From an uncultured Bacteroidaceae bacterium (lineage in GTDB: Bacteria; Bacteroidota; Bacteroidia; Bacteroidales; Bacteroidaceae), in the NCBI GenBank assembly GCA_944320955.1, contig CALUJL010000035.1, positions 1-64,000 on the forward strand: a stretch of 64,000 bases of DNA, given 5' to 3'. The position numbers and the translations under genes are program-made. How positions within the stretch are numbered: position 1 is the stretch's first letter; every line of letters starts with the position of its first letter. Below the pieces are notes generated by a model, which made no database searches, had not been told where the DNA came from, and saw only the letters and a program-made list of their open reading frames with translations. This document shows, one piece after another, positions 17,132 through 25,209 of the stretch.

Positions 17132-17638
17132 ATGCCCTGCGAGATAGAGCGCAAATTCCTCGTCGTCGGCGACTATAAGGCGCTGGCCTCGTCGGCGAGC
17201 CGTGTGGCGCAAGGCTACATCTGCACCGAGCATGGCCGCACGGTGCGCGTGCGCCTGCGCGGCGAACGGGGCTACCTGACCATCAAAGGCCCCTCGGCCG
17301 ACGGCGGGCTCTCGCGCTACGAGTGGGAAAAGGAGCTGCCCGCCTCCGAAGCGCGCGAGCTGATGGCGCTCTGCCGCGAGGGGCGGATCGAAAAGACGCG
17401 GTGGCTCGTGCCTTGGGGCGGGAGGACTTTCGAGGTCGACGAGTTCCACGGTGCCAACGAAGGCCTCACCGTGGCCGAAATCGAGCTCGCCGCGCCCGAC
17501 GAGCGCTTCGACTTTCCCCCGTTCCTGGGGCGCGAAGTGACGGGCGACGCGCGCTTCTACAACTCTTCCCTCACGCTGCGCCCCTTCTCCGCCTGGCCCG
17601 AGGAGGAACGCGCCGCGCTGCTCCCCGGCGCGCGCTGA
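17132..17638 (+). CDS. CYTH domain protein (triphosphate-tunnel family)
   Basis: A 168-residue single CYTH domain. The defining E-x-E-x-K motif is EIERK at residues 4-8, followed by TVRVRLRGERGYLTIKGP, EWEKELP, KTRWLVP and VAEIELA strands with alternating charged residues that line the tunnel. Related enzymes hydrolyse inorganic triphosphate or act as class IV adenylate cyclases; triphosphatase is the commoner activity for short bacterial members. An unusually good Shine-Dalgarno-like GAGGAGGA at 17117-17124 precedes the ATG by 7 nt. Confidence 0.88.
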   Translation: MPCEIERKFLVVGDYKALASSASRVAQGYICTEHGRTVRVRLRGERGYLTIKGPSADGGLSRYEWEKELPASEARELMALCREGRIEKTRWLVPWGGRTFEVDEFHGANEGLTVAEIELAAPDERFDFPPFLGREVTGDARFYNSSLTLRPFSAWPEEERAALLPGAR

Positions 17639-17700
17639 GCCCCGCGCCGCAAGCGGACGGGCGCACGGGGCCCGGCACACTGCACTAAAATCTCCGGACC

Positions 17701-19017
17701 ATGGAACGAATCTACGACTACATCTACCCCGAGCTGATCGAGCTGCTGCTGGTGGCGGCATTTTCGCTCTTCATCGGCCTCTCGCAGCGGCGGCTTACGC
17801 TGAAAAGCAGCGACGTCACGCAGTTCGGCACCGACCGCACTTTCACGTTCATCGGCATCCTCGGCTATCTCTTCTACCGCCTCGACGCCTCCGGCCTGAG
17901 CCTCTTCCTCTACGGCGGCGCGGCCCTCGTCGTTTTCCTCGGGCTTAACTACGCCCTGCGCATGGTCCGCCACGAAGAGTACGGCCTGACACGCATCCTG
18001 ATTGCCCTCATTGTCTACAGTCTCGGCCCGGTTGTCTGCACGCAGCCGCTCTGGTTTTCGATTTCCGTAGTGGTCCTGGTGCTTTTGCTTACCGAACTGA
18101 AGCAGACCTTCACGGAGATTGCCCGCAAGATGCAGCGCGATGAGATGATCACGCTGGCTAAATTCCTGTTCATCAGCGGAATTGTCCTCCCGCTGCTGCC
18201 CGACGACGAATTGCTGCCCGGCACGGGGCTGACGCCCTACCTGGTCTGGCTGGCCACCGTGGTGGTTTCTGCCATCTCCTACTTCTCCTATCTGCTGAAG
18301 CACTACGTCTTCCCGCAGGCGGGCCTGCTGCTATCGGCCGTCCTGGGCGGCATGTACAGCAGCACGGCCACCATCTCTGTCCTGGCGCGCAAGTGCAAGT
18401 CGGCCGACGGGGCCGACCTTCCGCGCTATGCGGCAGCCATTTCGGCCGCAGTGAGCACGCGCTACGTGCGTTTCCTCGTGCTGATTGCCATTTTCAACGC
18501 GGAGATTTTCTGGAAGTTGCTGCCCTATCTCCTGCCGCTGGCGCTGTTTTCGGGCGTGCTGGCCGCATGGCTGCTGCACCGGCGCCGCGCTTCCGGCGAG
18601 AAGCCCCTCTCCCCCGAGGCGGCGGCCGAGGCCGAGGCGCGGGAAGTGGCGGCGGAAAACCCGCTGGAGTTTAAGGTAGCGCTCATCTTCACTGCCCTTT
18701 TCGTGCTCTTCACGCTCTTGACCTACTGGGTCATGCAGTACGGCGGCCGCTACGGCATGAGCCTTCTCTCCGTGGCCTCGGGCGTGAGCGACATTACGCC
18801 CTTCGTCTTGAATCTCCTGGGGCACGACTCTGTCCTTCCCGCGCGGCAGATAGGCATCTGCGTGCTGCAGGCTTTGGCCAGCAACGTGGTGGTCAACATG
18901 GGCTACGCCTACTTCTTTTCCGGCCGGCGCAGGGACTTGGTGCCGCAGTTGAGGCTCGTCTTCCTGCCGGTGCTGGTGCTGCACCTGCTTTTGCTCGGCG
19001 TGTTCTATATAATATAG
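17701..19017 (+). CDS. MgtC/SapB-family membrane protein with DUF4010 domain
   Basis: A 438-residue polytopic protein. The N-terminal part (LLVAAFSLFIGLSQRR, FTFIGILGYLF, then further helices) looks like the MgtC/SapB domain; the C-terminal part carries the DUF4010 features GMYSSTATISVLARK near residue 220 and SVASGVSDITPFVLNLLG near 355. A charged, Glu/Ala-rich cytoplasmic linker (residues 300-320) joins two helix groups. Function unknown; MgtC domains are linked to growth under Mg limitation. It is convergent with the deacetylase-like gene, 29 nt away. Confidence 0.85.
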   Translation: MERIYDYIYPELIELLLVAAFSLFIGLSQRRLTLKSSDVTQFGTDRTFTFIGILGYLFYRLDASGLSLFLYGGAALVVFLGLNYALRMVRHEEYGLTRILIALIVYSLGPVVCTQPLWFSISVVVLVLLLTELKQTFTEIARKMQRDEMITLAKFLFISGIVLPLLPDDELLPGTGLTPYLVWLATVVVSAISYFSYLLKHYVFPQAGLLLSAVLGGMYSSTATISVLARKCKSADGADLPRYAAAISAAVSTRYVRFLVLIAIFNAEIFWKLLPYLLPLALFSGVLAAWLLHRRRASGEKPLSPEAAAEAEAREVAAENPLEFKVALIFTALFVLFTLLTYWVMQYGGRYGMSLLSVASGVSDITPFVLNLLGHDSVLPARQIGICVLQALASNVVVNMGYAYFFSGRRRDLVPQLRLVFLPVLVLHLLLLGVFYII

Positions 19018-19046
19018 GTGTGCTTTTCTCTCCTGCTGCGCTCCGC

Positions 19047-20375
19047 TCAGAGGGCGGGTGCGGGGGTATCCTGTTCCAGCGCCCGGAGTTGGCGGAGCAG
19101 GGCGGGGTACATTTCTGCCCAGCCCTGCCACTCGGCGTCGCCGGCGAGGGTGGAGTTGTGGACGAGCAGGCAGCAGTCGCCCCCTGCGGCCAGCGCCGTG
19201 CGGGCCAGGGCGAGCATCTTCTCCCGGCTCTCGGCAGCGGAGAGGCCGAGATCGCGGCGTAGCGTGAGGTCCATCGCCGCAAGAGGGTGGAAAATGAGGT
19301 CCGTGGGGATGTTGAAGCCGAGGTCGAAATAGGGAAAGGGGCGCGCCGTGCCGGCCCGGAAGCCGGGTTTCGAGGAATAGCCCAGGGAGTAATCGTCGGT
19401 CAGCCCGCACTGGAGCAGTACGCGCGGCGTCTGCGGGATGCGCAGGCGCAGGAAGTGCTGGCGCGCGATGCGGGCCTCTTGGCCGGTGCGCTTCTCCAGG
19501 CGGCGCTTTTCGGCGGCGAGGAGCTTGGGGTCGTTCCAGGTTTTGTACGACGGATGCAGGCCTATGCAGAATTTCTCCCCGGCCAGCTGCTTGAGGAGGC
19601 GGGCGTAGGCGAGTGAGGGGATGCGGTCTTTGCGGTCGTAGCGGCCGCAAGGGCCGAGATGGACGAAGATTTTCGGCTCCAGGCCTTCCGCGCGGTCTGC
19701 CCGGGCCAGGGCTTCCAGGTTGAAGTAGGGGTCGGGCATGAGGTGGAGCAGGCACTTGGCGCGGCGCAGTGCTTCGGCGGGGCGGAGGCTGCACAGGTCG
19801 CGCAGGAATCCCCCTGCCGTGTGTAGCGGGCCGCGGGCGCGGTACCGGTAGGGGAGGTCGATGTCGTGGGTGATTGCTATGGCCCCTTTCCGTTCCCGGG
19901 GCAGCGCGCCGGGGCAGGCGGCGCGGATGCGCCGGCGCAGGGCGAGGGCCCACTCGTCGACAATGGGGCGCTCCAGGCAGCCCATGGCGCTGAGGAGGGA
20001 GACTCCCGGCTGGTAGCGCCCGTGCTCGTCGAGCGTCTTGGCGCCGTATTCCTCGCATCGGGCCAGCAGGTAGAAGGCCGCGCCGAGGGGGTCGAAGCCC
20101 ATGTCGGAGCGGGCGTCGGGGTAGAGCACGGGATTTCCCCCCGCGTCTTTCCCCATCGGGGGGCGGGGGACGGCAGGGGTCCGCCCGGCGAGGATGCCGC
20201 AGGGGGGGATGTGCAGTCCGCGGCCGAGGTGCTCCCGGTCGTAGCAGAGTGCGGGGCGCTCGGCGGAGAGGTATGCCTCGGGCGAGTCGGTGACGCGGAA
20301 GTCTTCGGAGTCGAGCAAGAAGCGGAGCACGTAGGTGAGCCGCGGGGTGTGGGAGCGGGTGTAGACGGTCAGCAT
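19047..20375 (-). CDS. Polysaccharide deacetylase-like protein
   Basis: A 442-residue protein. An N-terminal domain (MLTVYTRSHTPRLTYVLRFL onward) is typical of Bacteroidales proteins in which an uncharacterised N-terminal domain (DUF7033 type) precedes a NodB-like domain. The NodB region has AIAITHDIDLPYRYR near residue 175 (the H-D-x-D motif), FCIGLHPSYKTWNDP near 280 and FNIPTDLIFHPLAAMD near 370. The frame is open upstream through repeat DNA; the ATG at 20375 lies 23 nt after a TACATTTG box. No signal peptide is visible, so a cytoplasmic role is possible. Confidence 0.8.
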   Translation of the reverse strand: MLTVYTRSHTPRLTYVLRFLLDSEDFRVTDSPEAYLSAERPALCYDREHLGRGLHIPPCGILAGRTPAVPRPPMGKDAGGNPVLYPDARSDMGFDPLGAAFYLLARCEEYGAKTLDEHGRYQPGVSLLSAMGCLERPIVDEWALALRRRIRAACPGALPRERKGAIAITHDIDLPYRYRARGPLHTAGGFLRDLCSLRPAEALRRAKCLLHLMPDPYFNLEALARADRAEGLEPKIFVHLGPCGRYDRKDRIPSLAYARLLKQLAGEKFCIGLHPSYKTWNDPKLLAAEKRRLEKRTGQEARIARQHFLRLRIPQTPRVLLQCGLTDDYSLGYSSKPGFRAGTARPFPYFDLGFNIPTDLIFHPLAAMDLTLRRDLGLSAAESREKMLALARTALAAGGDCCLLVHNSTLAGDAEWQGWAEMYPALLRQLRALEQDTPAPAL

Positions 20376-20398
20376 GGGCGTGGTGCGGGTATCGGCTG

Positions 20399-20406
20399 CA
20401 AATGTA
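20399..20406 (-). promoter_or_regulatory. -7 box for the deacetylase-like gene
   Basis: TACATTTG on the minus strand fits TAnnTTTG and lies 23 nt before the ATG at 20375. The -33 region would fall inside the adjacent 22-nt repeat array and shows no clear TTTG. Confidence 0.6.
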
Positions 20407-20419
20407 CGGGAAACGTCCG

Positions 20420-20573
20420 GATTGTGCTGCCGCTTCCGGGGAAAAGATGCAGGGCTTCTGGGAAAAAGCGGCAGGACTTTTCCGAAAAAGATGCGGGGCT
20501 TCCTGAAAAATGGTGCGGCGCTTTTGCGGGCAGGGGGTAAGGCCCTTGCGGAAAAGCGCCTCCGCCCTCCGCC
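20420..20573. repeat. 22-nt tandem array 2 (about seven units)
   Basis: Units start at 20420, 20442, 20464, 20486, 20508, 20530 and 20552, strictly 22 nt apart. Examples are AAAAGATGCAGGGCTTCTGG and AAAAGCGGCAGGACTTTTCC. The array begins 13 nt upstream of the deacetylase -7 box and lies between it and the divergent pckA promoter. The 459-bp gap 20376-20834 otherwise holds only that promoter and an AT-rich leader. Confidence 0.9.
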
Positions 20574-20695
20574 GGGCGGGCTGCCGGGGCGGGCGGAAAG
20601 GGGCAATCCGGGCGCCGATTTGTTATGTAACTATAAAAAGGAAGCCTATTAGAGAAAAATTTCTTTATTCTGATTTTTCCTTCAAAATATTGCCG

Positions 20696-20703
20696 TATCT
20701 TTG
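20696..20703 (+). promoter_or_regulatory. -7 box for pckA
   Basis: TATCTTTG fits the Bacteroidetes -7 consensus; a T-rich, weak -33 region lies about 20 nt upstream. The leader to the ATG at 20835 is about 125 nt and has no obvious structure. Confidence 0.65.
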
Positions 20704-20834
20704 TAGCCGATAAACAAGGGACATGAGACTGCGCCCCCTCTTGCCGGAGCGCGCGCCGCCCGAAAGGAATACGACGCAAACATAAAAAGCAAGCATCCAA
20801 AGCCTAATTACTCACTTTTATAAACAACAAAGCA

Positions 20835-22442
20835 ATGGCAAACTTAGATTTAAGCAAGTACGGCATCACTGGTGTGACCGAAATCCTGCACAACCCTTCC
20901 TACGAAGTCCTCTTCGAAGAAGAAACGAAGGCCGGCCTCGAAGGATATGAGGTAGGCCAGGTGACTGAGCTCGGCGCAGTAAACGTAATGACGGGTATCT
21001 ACACGGGTCGTTCTCCTAAGGACAAATTCTTTGTGATGAACGAGGCCAGCAAAGATTCCATCTGGTGGACTTCCGACGAATATAAGAACGATAACAAGCC
21101 TTGCTCCGAGGAAGCTTGGGCCGACCTCAAGGCCAAAGCCGTAAAGCAGCTCTCCGGCAAGCGCCTCTTTGTAATGGATACTTTCTGCGGCGCTAACCCC
21201 GCTACCCGCCTGAAGGTACGTTTCATCATGGAAGTGGCATGGCAGGCGCACTTTGTGAAGAACATGTTCATCCGCCCCACCGCAGAAGAACTGGAAAACT
21301 ACGGCGAGCCCGACTTCGTGTCCTTCAACGCTGCGAAAGCCAAAGTAGACAATTATAAGGAACTCGGCTTGAATTCCGAGACCGCCACCGTCTTCAACCT
21401 CAAGACCAACGAGCAGGTTATCCTCAACACCTGGTATGGCGGTGAGATGAAGAAGGGCATCTTCTCCATCATGAACTACCTGAATCCGCTCCGCGGCATT
21501 GCCTCCATGCACTGCTCGGCCAACACCAACATGGAAGGAACCGATACGGCTATCTTCTTCGGCCTCTCCGGTACGGGTAAAACCACCCTCTCCACCGACC
21601 CGAAGCGCCTCCTCATCGGCGACGACGAGCACGGCTGGGACGACGAAGGCGTATTCAACTACGAAGGCGGATGCTACGCTAAGGTCATCAACCTCGACAA
21701 GGAAAGCGAGCCGGACATCTACAATGCCATCCGTCGTGATGCACTTTTGGAAAATGTGACGGTAGACGCCAACGGAAAGATTGACTTCGCCGACAAGAGC
21801 GTTACCGAAAACACCCGCGTGTCCTACCCGATTGACCATATCAAGAACATTGTTAAGCCGATCTCCAAGGGCCCGCACGCACATCAGGTCATCTTTTTGT
21901 CCGCAGACGCCTTCGGGGTGCTGCCTCCCGTCTCCATTTTGAACGCCGAGCAGACCAAATATTATTTCCTCTCGGGCTTTACGGCAAAACTCGCCGGCAC
22001 CGAGCGCGGAATTACGGAGCCGACCCCGACTTTCTCCGCATGTTTCGGCGCAGCCTTCTTGAGTTTGCACCCGACCAAGTACGCCGAAGAGCTGGTTAAG
22101 AAGATGGAACGCGTAGGAGCCAAGGCATATTTGGTAAATACGGGCTGGAACGGCACCGGAAAACGCATCTCCATCAAGGATACGCGCGGCATTATCGACG
22201 CAATCCTCGACGGTTCGATCGACAAGGCCCCGACCAAAACGATTCCCTACTTCTCCTTTGTTGTTCCGACCGAGCTGCCGGGCGTAGATCCCGCCATCCT
22301 CGATCCGCGCGACACCTACGACTGCGCTTGCAAGTGGGAGGAGAAAGCCAAGGATCTCGCAGGCCGCTTCATCAAGAACTTCGCCAAGTTCACGGGCAAC
22401 GAGGCCGGCAAGGCTCTGGTTGCTGCAGGTCCGCAGCTCTAA
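20835..22442 (+). CDS. pckA: Phosphoenolpyruvate carboxykinase (ATP)
   Basis: A 535-residue ATP-dependent PEPCK interconverting oxaloacetate and PEP; in anaerobic Bacteroidales it mainly runs toward oxaloacetate, feeding fumarate and succinate formation. Landmarks are [12 protein letters not shown] near residue 57, [16 protein letters not shown] near 203, the P-loop [16 protein letters not shown] near 240 and [16 protein letters not shown] near 262. Codon use is regular and the protein is full length. It is monocistronic: own promoter and a strong terminator 32 nt after the stop. Confidence 0.97.
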   Translation: MANLDLSKYGITGVTEILHNPSYEVLFEEETKAGLEGYEVGQVTELGAVNVMTGIYTGRSPKDKFFVMNEASKDSIWWTSDEYKNDNKPCSEEAWADLKAKAVKQLSGKRLFVMDTFCGANPATRLKVRFIMEVAWQAHFVKNMFIRPTAEELENYGEPDFVSFNAAKAKVDNYKELGLNSETATVFNLKTNEQVILNTWYGGEMKKGIFSIMNYLNPLRGIASMHCSANTNMEGTDTAIFFGLSGTGKTTLSTDPKRLLIGDDEHGWDDEGVFNYEGGCYAKVINLDKESEPDIYNAIRRDALLENVTVDANGKIDFADKSVTENTRVSYPIDHIKNIVKPISKGPHAHQVIFLSADAFGVLPPVSILNAEQTKYYFLSGFTAKLAGTERGITEPTPTFSACFGAAFLSLHPTKYAEELVKKMERVGAKAYLVNTGWNGTGKRISIKDTRGIIDAILDGSIDKAPTKTIPYFSFVVPTELPGVDPAILDPRDTYDCACKWEEKAKDLAGRFIKNFAKFTGNEAGKALVAAGPQL

Positions 22443-22473
22443 TCTTGCACCCTTCATAGTAAATGCTGATAGT

Positions 22474-22513
22474 TACGGCGCAGCCCCTTGCGGGGGTTGC
22501 GCCGTATTTTTTT
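22474..22513 (+). terminator. Rho-independent terminator of pckA
   Basis: A 14-bp GC-rich stem (TACGGCGCAGCCCC with its complement, one wobble) and a 5-nt loop are followed by a run of seven Ts at 22507-22513. Confidence 0.92.
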
Positions 22514-22574
22514 GCGGTTACCGTTGTTCCGGCCTGCGGCTTTTTTTTTCGCCGCAGCCGCTATGCTTTATATA

Positions 22575-23720
22575 TTATAGCGCATCGGTCCGGATGTGGT
22601 GCAGCCGTGTCCGGCCGAAAGGGGAGGATTCTTCCGTGCGGTAGGGCGCTTCGGCCGAGGGGGCGGGCAGCACGGGCGCGGGGACGCCGTGGCGGAGGAG
22701 CATGGGGGCGCGTTCGACGTAGATTTCGTCCCACAGTCCGGCGTCGAGGAAGCCTTGAAGCGTAGCGCTGCCGCCCTCCACGAGCAGCGACTGCACGCCC
22801 CTCCGGTGCAATTCCTCCATCACTTGCGGCAGCAGGGGGCAGCCTTCGTCCAGCCTAACGAGCTCCGGCGGGCAGAAAGTGCTGCCGCTTTCGGCGGAAA
22901 GTGCTGCCGCTTTTTCCAGAAAGTTGCGGCACTTTTCCTCGTTTGCGCCGCAGAAAAACAGTGTAGGCACACTGCCGTCCGCCAGCTGCACCTCCCCGGG
23001 CAGCGGGCCGGAGGGCATCAGGACGCAGCGCAGCGGGCTCTCTCCCGGCCAGAGGCGCGTGGTGAGCGAGGGATTGTCGAGCAGCGCGGTGCGGCGGCCT
23101 ACGATGATGGCCTGGTTTTCGGCCCGCAGGCGGTGGACGAGCAGCTGCGTGAGCGGCGTGGAGATGCGCGCCGCTCTGTCAGCGGGCAGGCCGCAGGGCG
23201 GTTCGGGCCGCGGGAGGTCGAGAAAATGGTCGGCGCTCTCGGCCCATTTCAGCGTGACGTAGGGGCGCCGGCGGGTGTGGAAGGTGAAGAAAGGGGCGTT
23301 GAGCCTGCGGCATTCCGCTTCGAGAAGGCCGACTTCCACCTCGATGCCTGCTTCGCGCAGCTTGCGTATCCCGCCGCCGTTGACTGCCGGAAAGGGGTCG
23401 CCGCAGCCCACCACGCAGCGGCGGAGGCGCTTCCTTACGATGAGGTCGGCGCAGGGCGGTGTCTTCCCGTAGTGGGCGCAGGGTTCGAGGCTCACGTAGA
23501 TTGTCGACTCGGGCAGCAGCGCCTCGTCCCCGGGGCGCACGCTCCGCAGGGCGTTGACCTCGGCGTGTCCCTCGCCGGGGCGTATGTGGTAGCCTTCTCC
23601 TATAATCCGGTTGCCGCATACCACTACCGCCCCGACCATCGGGTTGGGCCGCGTGGTGAGCTTTCCTGCTGCGGCCAGCTGCAGGCAGCGGCGCATGTAG
23701 AGTTCGTCTTTTGCATCCAT
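22575..23720 (-). CDS. ribD: Bifunctional riboflavin biosynthesis deaminase/reductase
   Basis: A 381-residue RibD catalysing the second and third steps of riboflavin synthesis. The N-terminal zinc deaminase domain has RPNPMVGAVVV, GHAEVNAL (His52, Glu54) and LEPCAHYGKTPPC (Cys81, Cys90). The C-terminal reductase has PYVTLKWAESAD, VGRRTALLDNPSLTTR and LLVEGGSATLQGFL. The ATG at 23720 follows a TAAGTTTG box. Residues about 262-283 are encoded by exactly three 22-nt repeat units (66 nt) and look like an inserted loop (EKAAALSAESGSTF). The core motifs are intact, so the enzyme is probably functional. Confidence 0.94.
   Translation of the reverse strand: MDAKDELYMRRCLQLAAAGKLTTRPNPMVGAVVVCGNRIIGEGYHIRPGEGHAEVNALRSVRPGDEALLPESTIYVSLEPCAHYGKTPPCADLIVRKRLRRCVVGCGDPFPAVNGGGIRKLREAGIEVEVGLLEAECRRLNAPFFTFHTRRRPYVTLKWAESADHFLDLPRPEPPCGLPADRAARISTPLTQLLVHRLRAENQAIIVGRRTALLDNPSLTTRLWPGESPLRCVLMPSGPLPGEVQLADGSVPTLFFCGANEEKCRNFLEKAAALSAESGSTFCPPELVRLDEGCPLLPQVMEELHRRGVQSLLVEGGSATLQGFLDAGLWDEIYVERAPMLLRHGVPAPVLPAPSAEAPYRTEESSPFGRTRLHHIRTDAL
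22873..22938. repeat. 22-nt array 3: three units inside ribD
   Basis: Three abutting 22-nt units start at 22873, 22895 and 22917; the first two share AAAGTGCTGCCGCTTT exactly and the third is in the opposite sense (AAAGTTGCGGCACTTTTCC). The total of 66 nt keeps the ribD frame and adds 22 residues to the reductase domain. Confidence 0.92.
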
Positions 23721-23728
23721 CTTTTTCT

Positions 23729-23736
23729 CAAACTTA
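23729..23736 (-). promoter_or_regulatory. -7 box for ribD
   Basis: TAAGTTTG on the minus strand, 8 nt before the ribD ATG, fits TAnnTTTG. This would give a very short or leaderless message. No clear -33 box, so moderate confidence. Confidence 0.5.
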
Positions 23737-23779
23737 GTCTTTCTGCCGCCCGGGGCGGCGGTTTTTGGAGTTTTATCCT

Positions 23780-23787
23780 TATCTTTG
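23780..23787 (+). promoter_or_regulatory. -7 box for the prmC-recX-comF operon
   Basis: TATCTTTG on the + strand, 10 nt upstream of the prmC ATG at 23798, fits TAnnTTTG and implies a very short leader. It is divergent from the ribD box 43 nt away. A TTTG is present at 23764 but the spacing is too short for a standard -33 element. Confidence 0.6.
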
Positions 23788-23797
23788 CAGGCCGACA

Positions 23798-24763
23798 ATG
23801 AGCACTTCCCGCACATTACTGCACGAAATTTCCCATCTCCTGACTGCCATTTACCCTTCCGGCGAAGCCTCGGCCGTGGCCCGGCTGCTGCTTGAGGCGA
23901 TCGGGTGGGGCACTGTGGCGGTTTTCACAGGCAAAGATAGCGATTTGGGGCCGGACGAACGCCTCCGGCTTCAGGATTTCCTGCGCCGGATGCTGGACTT
24001 GCGCGAGCCGGTGCAGTACGTGGTGGGCGAAGCCCCCTTCTGCGGGCGCAGTTTCGCCGTGCGTCCGGGCGTGTTGATCCCGCGTCCGGAGACGGAAGAG
24101 CTGCTCCGCCTGGTGGAGGCCGACGCCCGTTCCGGCCTCCTGCCGCAGGGCGGGCTGCTCGACGTGGGCACGGGCTCGGGCTGCATTGCCGTCACTCTGG
24201 CCAAACTCTTCCCCGCCGCGCGGGTGGAGGCGTGGGACATTTCGGAGGAAGCCCTGCAGGTGGCGCGCGAAAATGCCCGCCGCCACGGCGCCAACGTCTG
24301 CTTCCGCCGCTGCGACCTGCTGGAGGAAGCCGGAAAAGCGCAGGCACTTCCTGCGGAAAGCGGCAGCACTTTTCCCGAAAAGCGGCAGCACTTTTCGCCG
24401 CCGGCGCAGGCGCTTTCTCCCGCCCCCGGGCAGAAGACGGCGCCGCTGGCCGCACTGGTGAGCAATCCGCCCTATGTGCTCCCCTCCGAGGAGGCGCAGA
24501 TGGCGCCCGAAGTATGCCGCTGGGAGCCGCGGGAGGCCCTCTTCGTGCCGCAGGAAGACCCGCTCCTTCCCTACCGCGCCCTCGCCCGGCTGGGACGGAA
24601 GCGCCTGGCCGCGGGAGGGAAAATCTACCTGGAGCTCAACCCGCTCCTTGCCGCGCAGGTCGAAGAACTGCTGCGCGCGGCAGGCTTCGGGGAGGTGCGA
24701 CTGGTGGAAGACTTTGATAAAAAACTACGATTCATAACAGGAACAAACCCTTTCTTATGTTAG
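23798..24763 (+). CDS. prmC: Peptide chain release factor N5-glutamine methyltransferase
   Basis: A 321-residue PrmC that methylates the GGQ glutamine of release factors using SAM. Landmarks are VQYVVGEAPFCGRSFAV and VLIPRPETEELL near residues 75-105, the SAM motif LLDVGTGSGCIAVTLAKLFP near 120-140 and the catalytic VSNPPYVLPSE (Asn223). The protein is longer than usual: about 35 extra residues sit between the DLLEEAG strand and NPPY. They coincide with four 22-nt repeat units (residues about 179-208, AESGSTFPEKRQHF). The start at 23798 is just behind a TATCTTTG box. It overlaps recX by 7 nt. Confidence 0.94.
   Translation: MSTSRTLLHEISHLLTAIYPSGEASAVARLLLEAIGWGTVAVFTGKDSDLGPDERLRLQDFLRRMLDLREPVQYVVGEAPFCGRSFAVRPGVLIPRPETEELLRLVEADARSGLLPQGGLLDVGTGSGCIAVTLAKLFPAARVEAWDISEEALQVARENARRHGANVCFRRCDLLEEAGKAQALPAESGSTFPEKRQHFSPPAQALSPAPGQKTAPLAALVSNPPYVLPSEEAQMAPEVCRWEPREALFVPQEDPLLPYRALARLGRKRLAAGGKIYLELNPLLAAQVEELLRAAGFGEVRLVEDFDKKLRFITGTNPFLC
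24333..24420. repeat. 22-nt array 4: four units inside prmC
   Basis: Units start at 24333, 24355, 24377 and 24399; the middle two both contain AAAGCGGCAGCACTTTTC. The 88-nt block lies in the segment that encodes extra residues before the NPPY motif of PrmC, and the reading frame is preserved across it. Confidence 0.92.
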
Positions 24764-25209
24764 ACCTTACAGAAGAACAAGCCTTGCAGAAGCTGACCGC
24801 CTGGTGTTCTACGGCGGAGCACTGCGAGAGTGAAGCAATCTCCAAGCTGAAACTCTGGAGTTTCGACCCCGACGAGGTAGACCGCATCATGAAAAAACTG
24901 AAAGACGAAGGCTTCGTGGACGACGCCCGCTACTGCCGCGCCTTTGTCAACGACAAGTTCCGCCTCGAAAAGTGGGGGAAACGCAAGATCCGCGAGGCGC
25001 TCTCCGTGAAGAAGATAAAGGAAGTCTACGTCGACGCTGCCCTCATGAACATCTCCGATGAAGACTATATGGCCGCCCTGCGCAGCGTCCTGAAGTCCAA
25101 GGAGCGCTCCCTTCACGGCATGGACGAGGAGGTGCGGCGCGAAAAGCTCTACCGTTTTGCGCAGAGCCGCGGCTACGAGGCGGCGGCCATCAGCGAATGC
25201 CTGGGCTGA
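24757..25209 (+). CDS. recX: Regulatory protein RecX
   Basis: A 150-residue RecX, a helical protein that modulates RecA filaments. Repeated three-helix units are visible: ALQKLTAWCSTAEHCESE, LKDEGFVDDARYCRAFVND and KWGKRKIREALSVKKI, all family hallmarks. It overlaps the end of prmC by 7 nt and the start of the comF-like gene by 13 nt, so the three are translationally coupled. Length is normal for the short RecX form. Confidence 0.9.
   Translation: MLDLTEEQALQKLTAWCSTAEHCESEAISKLKLWSFDPDEVDRIMKKLKDEGFVDDARYCRAFVNDKFRLEKWGKRKIREALSVKKIKEVYVDAALMNISDEDYMAALRSVLKSKERSLHGMDEEVRREKLYRFAQSRGYEAAAISECLG

Noticed and set aside
16591-17154. N-terminal extension of LpxK by 188 codons
   Set aside because: The extension runs through 22-nt repeat array 1 and both divergent promoters. 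The conserved N-terminus and promoter spacing support the ATG at 16590.
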